Below, in pieces: positions 1-11,713 of a stretch of DNA of 64,000 bases (position 1 is its first letter; each line of letters starts with the position of its first letter). The position numbers and the translations under genes are program-made. Below the pieces are notes generated by a model. The model saw only the letters and a program-made list of their open reading frames with translations. It did no database searches and was not told the origin of the DNA. The stretch is from Lasioglossum baleicum (Eukaryota; Arthropoda; Insecta; Hymenoptera; Halictidae): assembly GCF_051020765.1 (NCBI RefSeq), contig NC_134936.1, forward strand, positions 6,242,186-6,306,185, read 5' to 3'.

Positions 1-740
1 GTGAGAGCAGGAAAATAATGGAAGCGGAGTGAAAGTTTAATCACCGATTGAAACGCGAGGAGAGATTCAGAACCGTGTCAGAGCCGAGCTAAGGCTGATG
101 CGAGCCGAGTTGAGCCAGGGCGCAAGCGTAAGGCATCGACCAGTAGGGCAGTTTGCTTAGGGGCAAACTGACAAGCCCATCCTCTCTTCGCCCTTTAGAC
201 GCCGCCAGAGGCTCCGAGGTATACCTTTGAATCCCTTTCAGCGTGATGCGCGAGTAAACGCATATCACTTCCAAACTTCTTATGTCTCGGTTATTTTCTT
301 CTCTCTGCAATCCCTGTCTGCTTCGGCGGCTCGACCTACGAACATCCCCGAGAAACACTCTGTCTGACCTTCTGCGAGATCGGTTTATCTCCCTGTTCTG
401 TCTGTCACCAGGCCCGGATCAGTTACGTGGACACGGACAGGACACGGTACATCCTTTTCTTCGATTTTTCCTGACAACCCTATTAGACGCCAACCCAGCT
501 TCCGAGCTTCTTACAATCTGCCTTCCGTCCACCTCGTTCCGTTCATCTCCCCAATCCTTTGAGATTCGCCGGCGCGGCGCGGCCGCAGCGGTTCACGCTG
601 CCTGCCGGAAACACTTTGAACGTTATCATTCCTCTTTCTCTTTGCGTCGCCGAGAATCCCGCAAAGATCCTGCTTAGGGATTTTAACGCGACAATTGACG
701 GCGTTCTACTGTACAGATTGTACAATACTGTACAGATGGT
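1..740. other. CpG-rich unassigned stretch
   Basis: This block is visibly richer in G+C and CpG than most of the window. Frames of 60-131 codons run through it on both strands, but none resembles a family I recognise, and they overlap each other in a way expected of GC-rich non-coding DNA. It could be a promoter or 5' exon region of a gene lying upstream of the window, or an old repeat. A short run around 700-760 repeats the motif TGTACAGAT/TACAGTACAG. No function is assigned. Confidence 0.35.
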
Positions 741-751
741 ACAATACAGTA

Positions 752-931
752 CAGGGTGTGTAAAAAGTAACGGTCATCCGCTCTTTTGTAAGCGAAACTG
801 GCCGCAAAATTACTTATAATAAAAGAAATTGTTGTTAAAGTTTTTTTCACATCAACATCTTTCATTCATCCAGAATAGAGAGAGAGTTTGAAAGGAACCG
901 TATGTCGCAGATATAAACTGTTAAAATCTTT
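752..931 (+). repeat. Fragment of CAGGGTGT-end repeat
   Basis: The sequence begins CAGGGTGTGTAAAAAGTAAC and continues through a block also found at 2718-2870, 29798-30078 and, in reverse orientation, at 34340-34467 plus 35420-35560 and at 35770-35912. Shared landmarks are the 'ggccgcaaaatt' block and the 'gtcgca...gatataa.ctgttaaa' block. It is cut off by the foldback element that starts at 932. Sequence right of that element (near 2245) resembles the expected continuation, so the foldback probably inserted into it. Confidence 0.6.
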
Positions 932-2240
932 TAGTCCTGTCAATGAATGCTAATAAGGGAACCGTAGAGGGAAATGGAAGGAACATAATTTTTAACTTTG
1001 GGACTTTGTTTGGACTAATTAAGAGGTAAACATACTAAAAGTCCCTACTACTAGGAGGTGAGCGGGCTACAGGGGGACACGTAGAAGTCACCTTTTTCGG
1101 TTTTCCACTTATATCTCGGAAACTATGTGTCCTAGCGATATAATACCTTTCCATACAGAATTAAAGCTGACAAAATGTGCTATAAGATTAATTCCATTCA
1201 GTTTTTCGCTATCTCGCATAGTTTCCGAGCTTAAAGTTCACGAATTGTGAAAAAGAAATTTTTGCCTTATTTGACTAGCTAACTCTTCAGCACAATTAGT
1301 GAACTTTGAGCGCGGATATCTCGGAAACTATGCGAGATAGCAAAAAACTGAATCCAATCAATCTTGTGGCACATTTTGTCAGCTTTAACATTGTATGGAA
1401 TGGTCTTATCGCTAGGACGCATAGTTTTCGAGATATACGCGGAAAACCGAAAAAGGGGACCTTCTACGTGCATTTGAAGTTGAAATTGAATTTGAGAAAT
1501 TGAAGTTGAAATTGAAAAATTGAAATTGAAGTTGAAATTGAAAAATTGAAATTGAAATTAGAGAAATTGATGTTGAAACTGAAAAATTGAAGTTGAAATT
1601 GAAAAATTGATGTTGGAATTGAAGTTGAAATTGAGAAAGTGATGTTGAAACTGAAAAATGGAAGTGGAAACTGAAAAAGTGAAGTTAAAATTGAAATTGA
1701 AGTTGAAAGTGAAGTTGAAATTGAGAAATTGATGTTGAAACTGAAAAATTGAAGTTGAAAAATTGAGGTTGAAATTGAAAAAGTGAAGTTGAAATTGTGA
1801 AACTGAAGTTGAAATTGAGGAATTGATGTTGAAATTGAGGAATTGATGTTGAAATTGAAAAATTGATGTTGGAATTGAAGTTGAAATTGGAGTGTTGAAA
1901 TTGAAGCATAAACACCAACTCGAACAAATAATACCAAAGTGAACTTTGAGCGCGGATATCTCGGAAACTATGCGAGACAGCGAAAAACTGAATCCAATCA
2001 ATCCTGTGGCACATTTTGTCAGCTTAAATTTTGTATAAAATGGTCTTGTCGCTAGGACGCATAGTTTCCAGGATATACGCGGAAAACCGAAAAAGGGGAC
2101 CTTCTACGTGCCCCCCTGCACCCCGCTCACCTTCTAGGAGTGGGGATTTTTAGTGTGTTTACCTCCTCACTAGTCCAAACAAAGACCCAAAGTTAAAAAT
2201 TGTGTTTCTTCCATTTCCTTCTACAACTTTTCGTTGACTA
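932..2240. mobile_element. Foldback MITE, TAGTCCAG-end family, copy 1
   Basis: The two ends are long inverted repeats. The left arm runs through 'ggaaatggaagga', 'tttttaactttggga' and 'ctaggaggtgagcggg', and the right arm returns the same blocks in reverse complement at about 2060-2240. A second copy at 49522-50380 has the same arms and cleaner ends (TAGTCCAG...CTGGACTA). The centre holds repeated modules of about 100 bases ('gcggatatctcggaaactatgcgag') and a minisatellite (1471-1890). There is no transposase, so it would need an enzyme in trans. The superfamily is not determined. The right end has lost a few bases relative to copy 2. Confidence 0.8.
1471..1890 (+). repeat. GAAGTTGAAATTGAAAAATT minisatellite
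   Basis: A degenerate tandem array of 6-bp steps (GAAGTT, GAAATT, GAAAAATT) grouped into units of roughly 18-24 bases. Reading it on the minus strand gives long frames made only of F, N, Q, S, I and T residues, which are repeat translations and not genes. It is followed by a non-repetitive tail (about 1890-1936). The same tail and array appear in reverse at 50385-50540. Confidence 0.9.
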
Positions 2241-2379
2241 GAGTACTTGCAAAATATACAAACATATGTGCAATGTGCACACAATTTTCATACATTACAA
2301 AGAAGTTAATGAGTTGGTAATTGCTTTTAAATAAGTATTTCATGTACGTCTTTGCAATAAATAAAATTTTGAATAAAAG

Positions 2380-2500
2380 GATGTAATTGATTGGCGAAAG
2401 GGTGAAGTTGATTGGCGAAAGGGTGAAGTTGATTCGCGAAAGGGTGAAATTGATTTGCAAAATGGTGTGTTTGAGTTGCAAAACGGTGAACTTGTAGTGC
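2380..2500 (+). repeat. 21-bp tandem repeat
   Basis: About five to six copies of a 21-base unit close to TTGATTGGCGAAAGGGTGAAG, decaying toward the right. Because 21 is a multiple of three, a minus-strand frame (2327-2692) stays open and reads a seven-residue repeat (PFANQLH). The frame has no other coding sign, so I treat it as a repeat. Confidence 0.85.
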
Positions 2501-2717
2501 AAAACCTGTAAAGGTACCTTCTGCAAAGAGTAGGTCACGAGTAAATTTAGGTGCTACAGTTAAGTGACTCACTTCGTAAATATAGGACGTTAAAAAATTA
2601 CTGATTTTTAACGGCAGCAGTGTTTTAGATGGCGAGACCTGAAAGCATATATGGTGATCGGTCTTCTCCCCTCTAACACGTCTGTGGTTCAACTGAGGTT
2701 GGAACGAAAATCATGTA

Positions 2718-2870
2718 CAGGGTGCATAAAAAGTAATGGCCATCCGTTCTAGGGGTGAATCTACATCTCTGAATCGGTGGACATTTGTTAGCGAAACTGG
2801 CCGCAAAATTGTTTATAACAGAGGAAAATTGTTGTCAAATACATATACATATACATAAATGATAATTTTT
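2718..2870 (+). repeat. Truncated CAGGGTGT-end repeat
   Basis: It starts CAGGGTGCATAAAAAGTAAT and shares the 'ctgaatcggtggacattt' and 'ggccgcaaaattgttta' blocks with the copies near 29.8 kb and 35.8 kb. It stops at an AT-rich run near 2870. Confidence 0.7.
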
Positions 2871-3818
2871 TATGTTGTAATTTATACAAACTATGTAGTA
2901 AAAAAAGTTACTTGTTATAACAAGATCTACCACATGTTCAATAAATGAACGATAAGATATTATTAGATATTTTTAATGTTAAAAAACGTTATAAATGTTA
3001 CGTTACAAATCTACGAAGTTGTAGCTGCAAATAATTTATATCAGTGAACTGTATGCTCATTTGTACTTTAGAAGACTTCTTTTTGTTATGCAAAACAGTT
3101 GGTGTAAATGTAAAACATCCAGCTAGAATAAAGTTCATTCTGAGTAAGTAAAGGAGCGTCGCGTTCATTTACATTTGAATTGGCCAGACGAGAAAAAGCA
3201 TAAATCACTTTCTCATAAGAAGACATCTCGTCTTACGAACTTAATTATTCTCAATTGTTCTCCATTAGCATCTATAAATTTATGGAATACATCGTTGGTA
3301 AATACACTGCAAAAAGCCTGGATTATCGAATCATGCTTGAATACATTGCCAAAAGATTCTCCTATAACTAATTCCCAAAGATGACACATTTGTTAGGCTA
3401 CGAACTTGAAAATGAATGACCTAATAGTATTACAAAATATAAAAATATGGGTAATTATTCCGAGTAGGGCATTCCTCATCGGGAATCCGTTTCCTAACCT
3501 ACAAGACGACCTTACCTAGCGATTTCAATGACCTTGAAATATGTTATTGACGTCATCATTCTGACGTGGTCTTTGGCAACTCTAAGAAAAATTGAAATAT
3601 TTAATCTAACTAAGGTTTGCATAATCATTTTGAACGATTTTTAGTTAGGTTTGGGTTAGATTTGGGGTGGGGGGTCAGAGGTAGGGGCGGAGCCAGAAGA
3701 AAACCGCGGGGCGGTGACAGAAAGAAATTCAGAACAACTTTTTAATGCAATCTTACTTTCTTTTTGAGCTTTTTGAAAAAACGTGACGTATTCGACTCTT
3801 AAACTAATGTGTTTAGTA
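2871..3818. other. AT-rich, no recognised feature
   Basis: Mostly AT-rich sequence. The plus-strand frame at 3175-3384 (69 codons) has no family signature. A G-rich run lies near 3660-3715. I see no support for a gene. Confidence 0.5.
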
Positions 3819-4171
3819 TTAACCCTTTGTACTCGGAGCTATTTTAACTCGAAAATTGAACATTTCTTCAAATTTTATGAATACGAAATTGGTGCAATGC
3901 CTCAAACAATACCTAAATGTTTAGTAAATGATTAGTAGACTGCGGATCTTTATGCAAAATAAAAAATGTCTACATCAATTGGAAAGTACAGGGGCCACCA
4001 TGCCCTTCAATCTTTTTAAAATGTTCACTGCTTTAAATTGTACGTATTTATTTTTGTCATAAATGCATAAAATCCGCAGTCTAATGATTAGTTATCGACA
4101 CATTTAATAATGTAAACAATATTGTGAATAATGTGGTGACTCGAAGTGACGATCCGAGTGTTAAGGGTTAA
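3819..4171. mobile_element. TTAA-flanked MITE (piggyBac-like)
   Basis: Both ends carry TTAA, and the termini are inverted repeats: TTAACCCTTTGTACTCGG on the left and CCGAGTGTTAAGGGTTAA on the right. TTAA target duplication with such ends is typical of piggyBac-type non-autonomous elements; the superfamily is therefore an inference. It has no coding capacity. A hAT-type MITE is inserted in the middle (3936-4083). Confidence 0.75.
3936..4083 (+). mobile_element. hAT-type MITE, TAGACTGCGG family
   Basis: Termini are TAGACTGCGGATCTTTATGC on the left and the inverted counterpart ending CCGCAGTCTA on the right. The flanking 8-mers are identical: ATGATTAG at 3928-3935 and again at 4084-4091. An 8-bp duplication is characteristic of hAT elements. 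It is 148 bp long, non-coding, and sits inside the TTAA-flanked MITE, so it is the younger of the two. Confidence 0.9.
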
Positions 4172-5712
4172 AGCATCCTTTAAACCCTTTTGACATTTTA
4201 ATAAAAAAAAAGACGTCAGGGCAAAAATGTCGAATAAAATGTAATTACCCAGAGGTACATGTTTTTTGTGTATTTGGCGCGCGTCATTTCACGAGCTCGT
4301 TGCGGCTGTACTCTAAAAAAGATAAAGCTGCAATTAATTAAGCTTGGACAAAGAAGCAGTGTCAAAAGTTCGAGCACTCAAGGCCGAGGGTCCTTAGTAT
4401 CATGAACTATGTCCCTTATGTCGATTATTCAGTCCCGAACAAACGACAATCCATTTTCCCCGAGCTGTGAGTGACATCTCGTGTGTGGGGAGATGCTGAA
4501 GGAAGAAGGATGAAAGTTCTGACTTGTGTAAACACCTTCGATGATTCCTGAGTAAATAATCGAGGCACATGGCGACTTTGAGTTGACAGTCCCCTTGATT
4601 TACAAAAGAAAGAGCACCGAACAGAGTCGGCATCGTGAAAAATTATAAAATTTATTCTGACACGTTCTAACGTAGTTATAAATATTAGTTGACAGCGTAT
4701 TTTTATGCAAAATAGATATTTTCGAAATATTTATCTTCTTTCTTAACACGTTTAATAAGTTGAAAGTAATATAATAGTATTTTTTTAAATTCTTCTAATG
4801 TTCTAAATTTACATTAAATTTAAATTACTGTTTTAAATTACACCTGCTTAGGAAAGGGGGGTGTAATTAGGGATGTAGGAAGGGGAGGACGGTAGTGTGA
4901 ATGGACTATTGTAAATAGCGACTTTTGCTTTTGCTATTACTTGAAAATTGTACAATTCTATTGAATTTTATATTCTAGCCTTTTTTTAACATTTTCATAA
5001 GCCATAAATGAACAAAGATCCGCAATCTAGTATTGTATAGTCCATATATCAATTAGATGGAGAGCAAAGTCGTTCCAAAAAACGTCTCAAATAAATATCC
5101 TTGTAATTTTTTCTTATACCGCAATATTTGGATTCGCTTAGGCACAGAATGTTTTCTCCTCAATCCTCAGTATTCCAACTCTGAATTTTTAAGATTGTTG
5201 TTACACCCTCAAGGTGGACATTGCCCAATAAAAGGATACAAGGCTAATATTCTTCTGGCACTCTCGCATGAGTTTTATTAAAGTTGGTATTTGTAACTTG
5301 GCTACCTTCCCTTATTACCATTACAGTACTTACGACTGCCAAGTTCTAGTTTCAGCAATGCTATTTTCTGCTTGCATTAAAAACAGTAACATTTTTAATA
5401 ACATTTTTTAAATTGACATGCCCTTGGCGTCATTGTTTAAACATGTTACATATTCATAACGCAGTATGCTCGGAACATGGAGATAGATAATATTATACAA
5501 CTCCACTGTGTAATTTTATGTAATTTAAAAAATGTGAAAATAATGCTAAAATATTTCTCAATTTTCTCTGAAAAATTTTTTCGTTTTGCAGTATCTTTAT
5601 ATGCGAAAAAAAATATAAGATCTACTCCATTTAATTAGGCTTACCCCCTTACGTTTACTATGATACAAATATCTAAATTAGCAAATTACATTGTTCTAGG
5701 AATGAACAAATA
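4172..5712. other. AT-rich with degenerate MITE ends
   Basis: Around 4690 the sequence reads GACAGCGTATTTTTATGC, and around 5010-5033 it reads AAAGATCCGCAATCTAG. These look like degraded ends of the TAGACTGCGG/TAGACAGCGG MITE family, perhaps one copy enlarged by insertions. The frames at 4400-4633 (minus) and 5057-5281 (plus) have no recognisable domain. I do not call a gene. Confidence 0.4.
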
Positions 5713-6773
5713 CAGGGTGGACGATTTATCTGAAGACATTGAAATATCTCGAGAACCATGCATCGGATCAAAACAAGTGGGTAATGAAAGTTGTTCGTCA
5801 CGAAGGGGGACATCAAATGATACCAAACTCGACCCCCCACCGCCACTCCCTGGGGGTGGGGACGGGGCAAGATAAAAAACTTAAATGGGAACCCCCATTT
5901 TTCATTGCAGATTTGGATTCTCTAGAAAAAAATACACAAATTTGACCTAGGAGTTTTTGCATTTTGGTTCACAGATGGCGCTGTACTGGACAAAAATTAA
6001 AATGGGTAAAAAATCGTCGAAAATTGGGGATATTTCAAGAAATACTCATCAGATCAGAGAAATAAAAGTAGACGTATTTGATATTTCTAAAAATGCTATT
6101 CAATAATACCATAATTGACTACCCACCCCACCTCCTGGGGGTGGGAGAGGGAATTATTTTAATATCTTCAATGGGAAACCCTTTTTTTATAGCAAATCTC
6201 CATTGATTTCACCATTTGATATATTATGTTAGCAAATAATATCAAATCAATGGTTGATTTTATAGCAAATCTTGGTTCTCCATTGATTTCTCTAATTGAT
6301 ATAATATCAATCATTGATCAAATCAATGAGAACCAAGATTTACTATAAAAAAGGGTTTCCCATTGAAGATTTTGAAATAATTCCCTCTCCCACCCTCAGG
6401 AGGTGGGGTGGGTGGTCAATTATGGTATTATTGAATAGCATTTTTAAAAACATCAAATATGTCTACTTTTATTTCTCTGATCTGATGTGTATTTCTCGAG
6501 ATATCCGCAATTTTCAACGATTTTTTACCCATTTTGATTTTTGTCCATTACAGCGCCATCTATGAACCAAAATGCAAAAACTCCTAGGTCAAATTCGTGT
6601 ATTTTTTTCTGGAGAATCCAAATCTGCAATGAAAAATGGGGGTTCCCATTTAAGTTTTTTATCTTGCCCCATCCCCACTTCGGACGTCCCCCTTCGCGAC
6701 AAACAACTTTCATTACCCACTTGTTTTGATCCGATGCATAGTTCTCGAGATATTTCAATGTCTTCAGATAAAA
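5713..6773. mobile_element. Large palindromic element
   Basis: A roughly 1.06-kb inverted repeat with its centre near 6240. Matching blocks include 'tctgaagacattgaaatatctcgag' (left) and its reverse near 6740-6767, the G/C-rich 'gggggtgg' tracts near 5850, 6135 and 6395, and 'cagatggcgctgta' near 5972 and 6552. The left end begins CAGGGTGGACG after TA. The right arm stops before that terminal motif, so one end is missing. Frames inside it are mirror images of each other and non-coding. Confidence 0.8.
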
Positions 6774-6966
6774 CAAGTCTTCAGCTATAACGTTAGCTTC
6801 AGCGATTAACATTTCTGTGCTTAAGGGTAGCTCTAATCTTATGTTGTGTAAGTTTTTGATTAGGTTTGTTCTTCGAGTCATGTAAAGTTTGCGTGAACAT
6901 AATATGTGATTAATGTCCTCGTTTTCGTAACTGCATTTGCATTTAGAATCGCTTATGATACTTATA
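6774..6966 (-). pseudogene. LINE (non-LTR retrotransposon) C-terminal fragment
   Basis: Read on the minus strand this encodes SDSKCKCSYENEDINHILC followed by a basic stretch (KLYMTRRTNLIKN). The C-x-C-x8-H-x3-C pattern is the type of C-terminal zinc motif seen after the reverse transcriptase in many insect non-LTR elements (jockey- and R1-like groups). The reading continues to about AEDL and then runs into the palindromic element at 5713-6773, which probably inserted there or lies against a 3' truncation. A related fragment lies at 57217-57320. No reverse transcriptase domain is present. The clade assignment is tentative. Confidence 0.6.
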
Positions 6967-7241
6967 CGAGTAAGGGAACGAACTAAATTGTAGAGAGTGT
7001 CCTGATCTTATACGATTTATCACGACTATGAAATCTCTAGAGAAGCTACCCTATGAATACCATGGTGTATCGTTGTTATTATAAAACGATTGGAAATATT
7101 TTCTCCCTTTTTCTATTTTTTATCATGATATATAGTTATCGAAATTACAAGGATGCTTCCAATAGAAATTATAATAAACTTCTTTCTCAAACTACATATT
7201 ATTATAAACATTCCGATAATAAATCATAATAAAGTTATAAT

Positions 7242-7359
7242 TAGACTGCGGACCTTTATGCATTTATGGGTTATAAAAATTTTCAAAAAGTGCTCGAGTA
7301 TTAAATTCAACAGAATTTAATACGATTTTTATTTATATTGCATAAACATCCGCAGTCTA
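7242..7359 (+). mobile_element. hAT-type MITE, short copy
   Basis: Ends are TAGACTGCGGACCTTTATGC and ...CATCCGCAGTCTA, 118 bp apart. The flanking 8-mers (GTTATAAT and GCTATGTG) match at only four positions, so the target duplication is not preserved. Confidence 0.85.
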
Positions 7360-7473
7360 GCTATGTGTTTTTATAATTTTCAATATTTTCTTCAAGTGAC
7401 ATCAATTGTTGTTCCCTGTTTTTAATGTACATTAATCTACACGTAATGTAAATAATTCCTCGTAAGTAATAAT

Positions 7474-7674
7474 TAGACTGCGGATCTTTATGCATTTATG
7501 AAGAAATTGGATGGACGAAATATGAATGAGTAAAAGATTTAAAAAATTCAAGAACATTGTAATACTGCTTGTAATGTAACAAAGTCGTTAAGGGATGAAA
7601 TCAATTTTTATGTTATTTCTGTTTCCCACAATCAATGCAAAACATTTTTAATTTGCATAAAGATCCGCAGTCTA
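7474..7674 (+). mobile_element. hAT-type MITE with perfect 8-bp TSD
   Basis: Ends TAGACTGCGG...CCGCAGTCTA, 201 bp. Flanks are GTAATAAT on both sides (7466-7473 and 7675-7682). The interior ('gaagaaattgg', 'caaagtcgttaagg') is the subfamily also seen at 57561 and 63915. Confidence 0.92.
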
Positions 7675-8070
7675 GTAATAATATTAATCAGTTTGATGGA
7701 ATGCTTTTTGTTTGTAAGTAATATATTGACTAATCAAAAATTGATAACTACTATGTAGTAAATATAGAATGCAGATAAAGAATAACAAAAAATTCGCCAT
7801 CAAACTTTTCATCTTTCAATCATCAGCGTTTTAAAAATAGACTCTTATAAAGTTTTGAAAACGTGCAATCAATCATTGTCACTCGTAGCACCTGAACGGA
7901 GAGACCACCAGCGATTATTAAAAATCGATGTGGACCAGAAACGCAGCTCGTAGAAACAGCAGAAAGTTCCACAATACTTAACACTGAAAGCAAAACAAAA
8001 AATGGCACAGCGTAAAGGTATTCTTGGCGGATGTAGGGAATAAAAATATCGAGAGAAAGACAGTGATGAC

Positions 8071-8271
8071 TAGACTGCGGATGTTTATGCAATTTTTAAT
8101 TTTTCTAGGCAAATTTTAAGGAAGTGGAATCATGTAAAATGTTATTTTCAGTGGTAGTGGTCTTTGTAGATCGAAAGTAAATAAAAATCGTACTAAATTC
8201 TGTGGAATTTTATTTTCTAGCATTTTTTGAAAATTTTTTGAAGCCATAAATGCATAAAGATCCGCAGTCTA
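8071..8271 (+). mobile_element. hAT-type MITE with perfect 8-bp TSD
   Basis: Ends TAGACTGCGGATGTTTATGC and ...GATCCGCAGTCTA, 201 bp. Flanks are GTGATGAC on both sides (8063-8070 and 8272-8279). It cuts through the minus-strand frame at 7823-8092, confirming that this frame is not a gene. Confidence 0.92.
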
Positions 8272-8870
8272 GTGATGACACACTGGATGTATGATATTTT
8301 CTATGACGATATATTTCCTGAATCCACAGAAAGATGCAGTGGACGTTTAAAATGTCAACATCGGGGTAGCGTGCATTTGCTGGAGGTGGTTACAAGGACA
8401 AAGACGGCGCTTATGCTCTGACACGTGTAAATAGCTGTACTCCATCTTGCCCTGTGTATGGAACAATAGGGGGCATCGTTCATTCGTTTAAAACTGTTGT
8501 TTCATATTTCTGGGTGTTTCTTATCAAGCTTATTTCACTATTGAACTCAGTCACATTTGAGTTTAAGCCCCATTTATAAAAATTATTATTATAAAAATTT
8601 ATAATAACTCTTAGTTGTTGATCTTAATTTCATAAATTTTCTTTTGAAAATAATTATCAAATATTTCTACATGAAATATATAATATATATTCTTTTCAAG
8701 ATTCTAACTCCCCATTTGCAGATAATCTATATTACTTTTATAATTTTACTATAATTATTTTAATAATAATCATTTTAGTAGGTAGTGTTACAACATTCAG
8801 TAGTATTCACAGACATATTGTTAAAAAATATGAAGTTCTGAAGCAATTTTACCTGGGCTTTTCTACTCGA

Positions 8871-9346
8871 GTTTTAGACATTTATTTCTAAACAGGTATA
8901 ATATTTGTAAATGCATACTTTTGGCAGTTTTAACAATTTTTAGATCTAGATTGGAGCTAACAATTCCAACTAATCGATTAGGAAAGGCAAAGTTATCAAT
9001 ACATTGCGGATCTTTATGCATTTATGGGTCCTGAGAATTTTCAAAAAATGCTAGAATATAAAATTCGACAGAGTTTAGTACGATTTTTATTTATTTTGGA
9101 TCTACAAAGTTTTAGACAGTTATTTCGAGACAGGTATAATATTTGTAAATGCATACTTGGCAGTTTTAACCATTTTTAGACCTAGATTGACGAAAGCAAT
9201 TCCAACTAATGCATTAGGAAAGACGAAGTTATCAATACACTGCGGATCTTTATGCATTTATGGGTCCTGAAAATTTTCAAAAGACGCTAGAATATAAAAT
9301 TCGACAGAGTTTAGTACGATTCTTATTTATTTCGGATCTACAAAGG
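8871..9346 (+). repeat. Tandem duplication, about 238-bp unit
   Basis: Two consecutive copies starting 'gttttagaca' at 8871 and 9109 share landmarks such as 'aggtataatatttgtaaatgcatact' and 'gggtcctga.aattttcaaaa'. Each copy contains a left end of the hAT-type MITE family (CATTGCGG / CACTGCGGATCTTTATGC). The duplication therefore happened after one MITE end was already present. Confidence 0.85.
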
Positions 9347-9415
9347 CTTCTACCACTGAAAACAACATTTTATTTGATTCCACTTTCTGAAAATTCGTCT
9401 ACAATCCACAATCTA
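9236..9415 (+). mobile_element. Degenerate hAT-type MITE
   Basis: The left end TACACTGCGGATC and right end ...CCACAATCTA are diverged family termini. The flanks GTTATCAA and GTGATCAA match at seven of eight positions, which supports the boundaries. Confidence 0.7.
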
Positions 9416-9934
9416 GTGATCAATTAATAAGAATAGATAATTTCGCAGATTAGATAGATTGAAATTCCAAAGTGAACCAATAAAAGGTCATAGCGATGCA
9501 GATCACCTAATTCTATTCTATTCCACAATGTCACACGAGAAAGAATCAATGTTAGTAATCTAAAAAATGTTAATTACCTTGAAGAAAAAAAAAGAAATTT
9601 AAAGAAGAACAGTTGTATCCCAATATGAATCAGAATAATTGTCGTTTTCAATTAAACAACTATACCCTGGGAGAATTTTCTGTATCAGCAAAGTTAATGA
9701 AGGCATTAAAAGCAAGATAAAAAACAGTACCCTGCATGTGCATTTGAATAAGGTACTCGTTTATAAAAAAGCTAAAATCAGTTTCTCGAATTGGTCTAAT
9801 AATTGATTCGTGTCGTGCAAACTGGAATTATTGGCAATACTTAATTCAGCAATGTTCTTCAGCGACATATCGCCATATGGAAATAAGAAGTAATGCGCAT
9901 AAACGGCAAATCCGCAAAAAAAGTTCACTCATAC
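9416..9934. other. AT-rich, no recognised feature
   Basis: No frame, repeat or end motif that I recognise. Confidence 0.4.
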
Positions 9935-10105
9935 ATAGCGAATATCAATTAAAAAGTTTGCGCGCGCACTACAGAGTATCTATTAAAAAGTTCGTGCGCA
10001 CGCCGCCAGTATCCATTAGAAAGTTTAGTCGTATACAATAGGTATCCATTGAAAACGTTGCTCATATACAGCAAATATCTGCTAAAAAGGTTGCATGTGC
10101 CTAGT
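9935..10105 (-). repeat. Degenerate 33-bp tandem repeat
   Basis: About five diverged copies of a unit near 'gtatccattaaaaagttcg', each containing a GTATCYATTA core. The 33-base period keeps a minus-strand frame (9949-10143) open; it is not evidence for a protein. Confidence 0.6.
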
Positions 10106-10216
10106 GAGAATTTGTTATAAATGAAATTGAGAAATACTAACAATTTATAGGTTCGTCAAACATCATGACGTGCGCGATATAAAGAATGATGTGCGTTAAC
10201 AATAACAGGAGACCTA

Positions 10217-10727
10217 CACTCCGGGACAAAAAGATAGCACATCGTCTATTTTTCCTCATTTAGTACATTAAACTGAACAAAATGAATATTTTAATATGTC
10301 AACATTTTCTGACATGCCTGTACGTGCAATGTACTGAATATCATCCACCATATTTACTTTAATATTATAGAATTTTCGAAATGGAAACGTAAATATTCGG
10401 GCCCACAAGCGGGACAAAATGATAGCACAAATAGCAGTTTGCCAGTTGTGCAGAAGTTACTGAAGAGCAAACATTCATTGCAGAACGTAATTGATAAAGT
10501 GGTTACTAACTTCTTTCGTGCTATCATTTTGCACCTCTATGTATTTCGTTAATAATTCTACTTTATTCAATAAAAATGGATAAGTTAATGAAGCTTTGTT
10601 TCATTTCATTCATATATGTTGAGAAAGACACGCTAAAAATATGTGTATAAAAAAAATTGAATTTCTAATGCTTAATAAACAGAAATTACATTAATTTCAA
10701 AGTGTGCTATCTTTTCGTCCCGGAGTG
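10217..10727. mobile_element. Tc1/mariner-type MITE
   Basis: Termini CACTCCGGGACAAAAAGATA and its inverted counterpart TCTTTTCGTCCCGGAGTG are flanked by TA on both sides (10215-10216 and 10728-10729). Inner copies of GGGACAAAATGATAGCAC and GTGCTATCATTTTG lie near 10411 and 10519, forming a second, subterminal inverted pair. TA duplication with ends of this kind fits the Tc1/mariner superfamily. It has no transposase. Confidence 0.85.
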
Positions 10728-11204
10728 TATAGTGTATACGTCCTTGTCAGAGGCGAGATAAAGTATGAAATCTCGCTCCTTCGAATAATTACGAGCGGTA
10801 CTGTACGCGAGGCAGTATCCCTGCAACAAACTCCATTTACCATTATTTCTCCGTTGAACATCGAGTTGACATCGATATCAGGCGCAGTAAATTTCTCTTT
10901 CGCTTAGACTGTTGCATTATAAGCGATACCGAGTTCGCGCGCAACACCCACAGTCGGCTGATGCATTAGAGATGCATGTAAACTCGCAGGTACGTCTACG
11001 GAAATCGCCTGAACTCGTCGATAAGTCAACCGGCGGATCTGTGCCGCAGTTATAGACAGAGCGGACGCCGCTTACGAGCAACTATCCGGCTTACTGTGTG
11101 ACAGCTTAAGACACGGGACGCCACGTTTAATCGATTAGAAGTCGACACGAAACGCTAGTTAACCCTTATCTCTTAGTCGGGGAAAAATCTTAAGAACTGT
11201 GCTG
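10728..11204. other. CpG-rich unassigned stretch
   Basis: G+C and CpG content rise sharply here relative to the surroundings. The short frame at 10704-10907 begins inside the MITE end and is not convincing. It could be a regulatory or exonic remnant, or an old retroelement; nothing decides between these. Confidence 0.3.
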
Positions 11205-11713
11205 CAGTAAATCCTCTACAAACGCAAAAAGGCTGTACACGATAAACGCAAAACAATACGTCCTCCACTGTAGTAAGTAATCTGATCTCGGCTCGGGTAT
11301 ATAGGTGTGAACCACAACCAATGCGACGCGGAGAGTCGCAGTCGCCGGTACAGTTCAAAGGCCCGTGCGTCCTCACAATGTAACACCAATATAAAATCTT
11401 TTTTATATATATTATTACATATTTTTTTATGAAACTTTCACCAATATATTTGTAGCATTTTTCTGATTGAAATAAGACCAAACACGATATAATTTCAACT
11501 GTATTTAGTGGTTTAATTGACGATGAACGTTTCGAGCGCAAGGAAGGACAGCGTATGGGAAAGAAAGAGACGCGGAGCGTCGCAGTCTCTCTTTACACGC
11601 GCTGTCCTTCTCTACGTTCGGCTCGGCTTTTGAAGCTCAAATAAGTAGTGTCCCGTCTACGATAAATGCAAGCGAATCTCCCCGAGGCTTTCGCGTTTAT
11701 ACAGGATTTACTG
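11205..11713. mobile_element. Pogo/Tc1-like element, CAGTAAATCCTC ends, copy 1
   Basis: Left end CAGTAAATCCTCTACAAACG and right end ...GGATTTACTG are inverted. The right flank is TA. The end sequence resembles pogo/Tigger-type termini, which is the basis for the class call. The element has no transposase. Its centre includes an uninterrupted 'cgatataatttcaactg' junction, the empty version of the site where a Helitron is inserted in the copy at 30082-32114. It also has no minisatellite insertion, unlike the copy at 61672-63331. Confidence 0.8.

Noticed and set aside
1471..1890. Possible CRISPR-like array
   Set aside because: There are no constant repeats with unique spacers; it is a degenerate minisatellite in a eukaryotic element. 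The 41-bp array at 25796-26290 was rejected for the same reason.
1464..2014. Three long overlapping minus-strand frames rich in F, N, S, I and T
   Set aside because: They are translations of the GAAGTTGAAATTG minisatellite in all three frames; the same happens at 12450-12800.
2327..2692. 121-codon frame with PFANQLH heptads
   Set aside because: The heptad is the translation of a 21-bp tandem repeat; the rest has no family signature.
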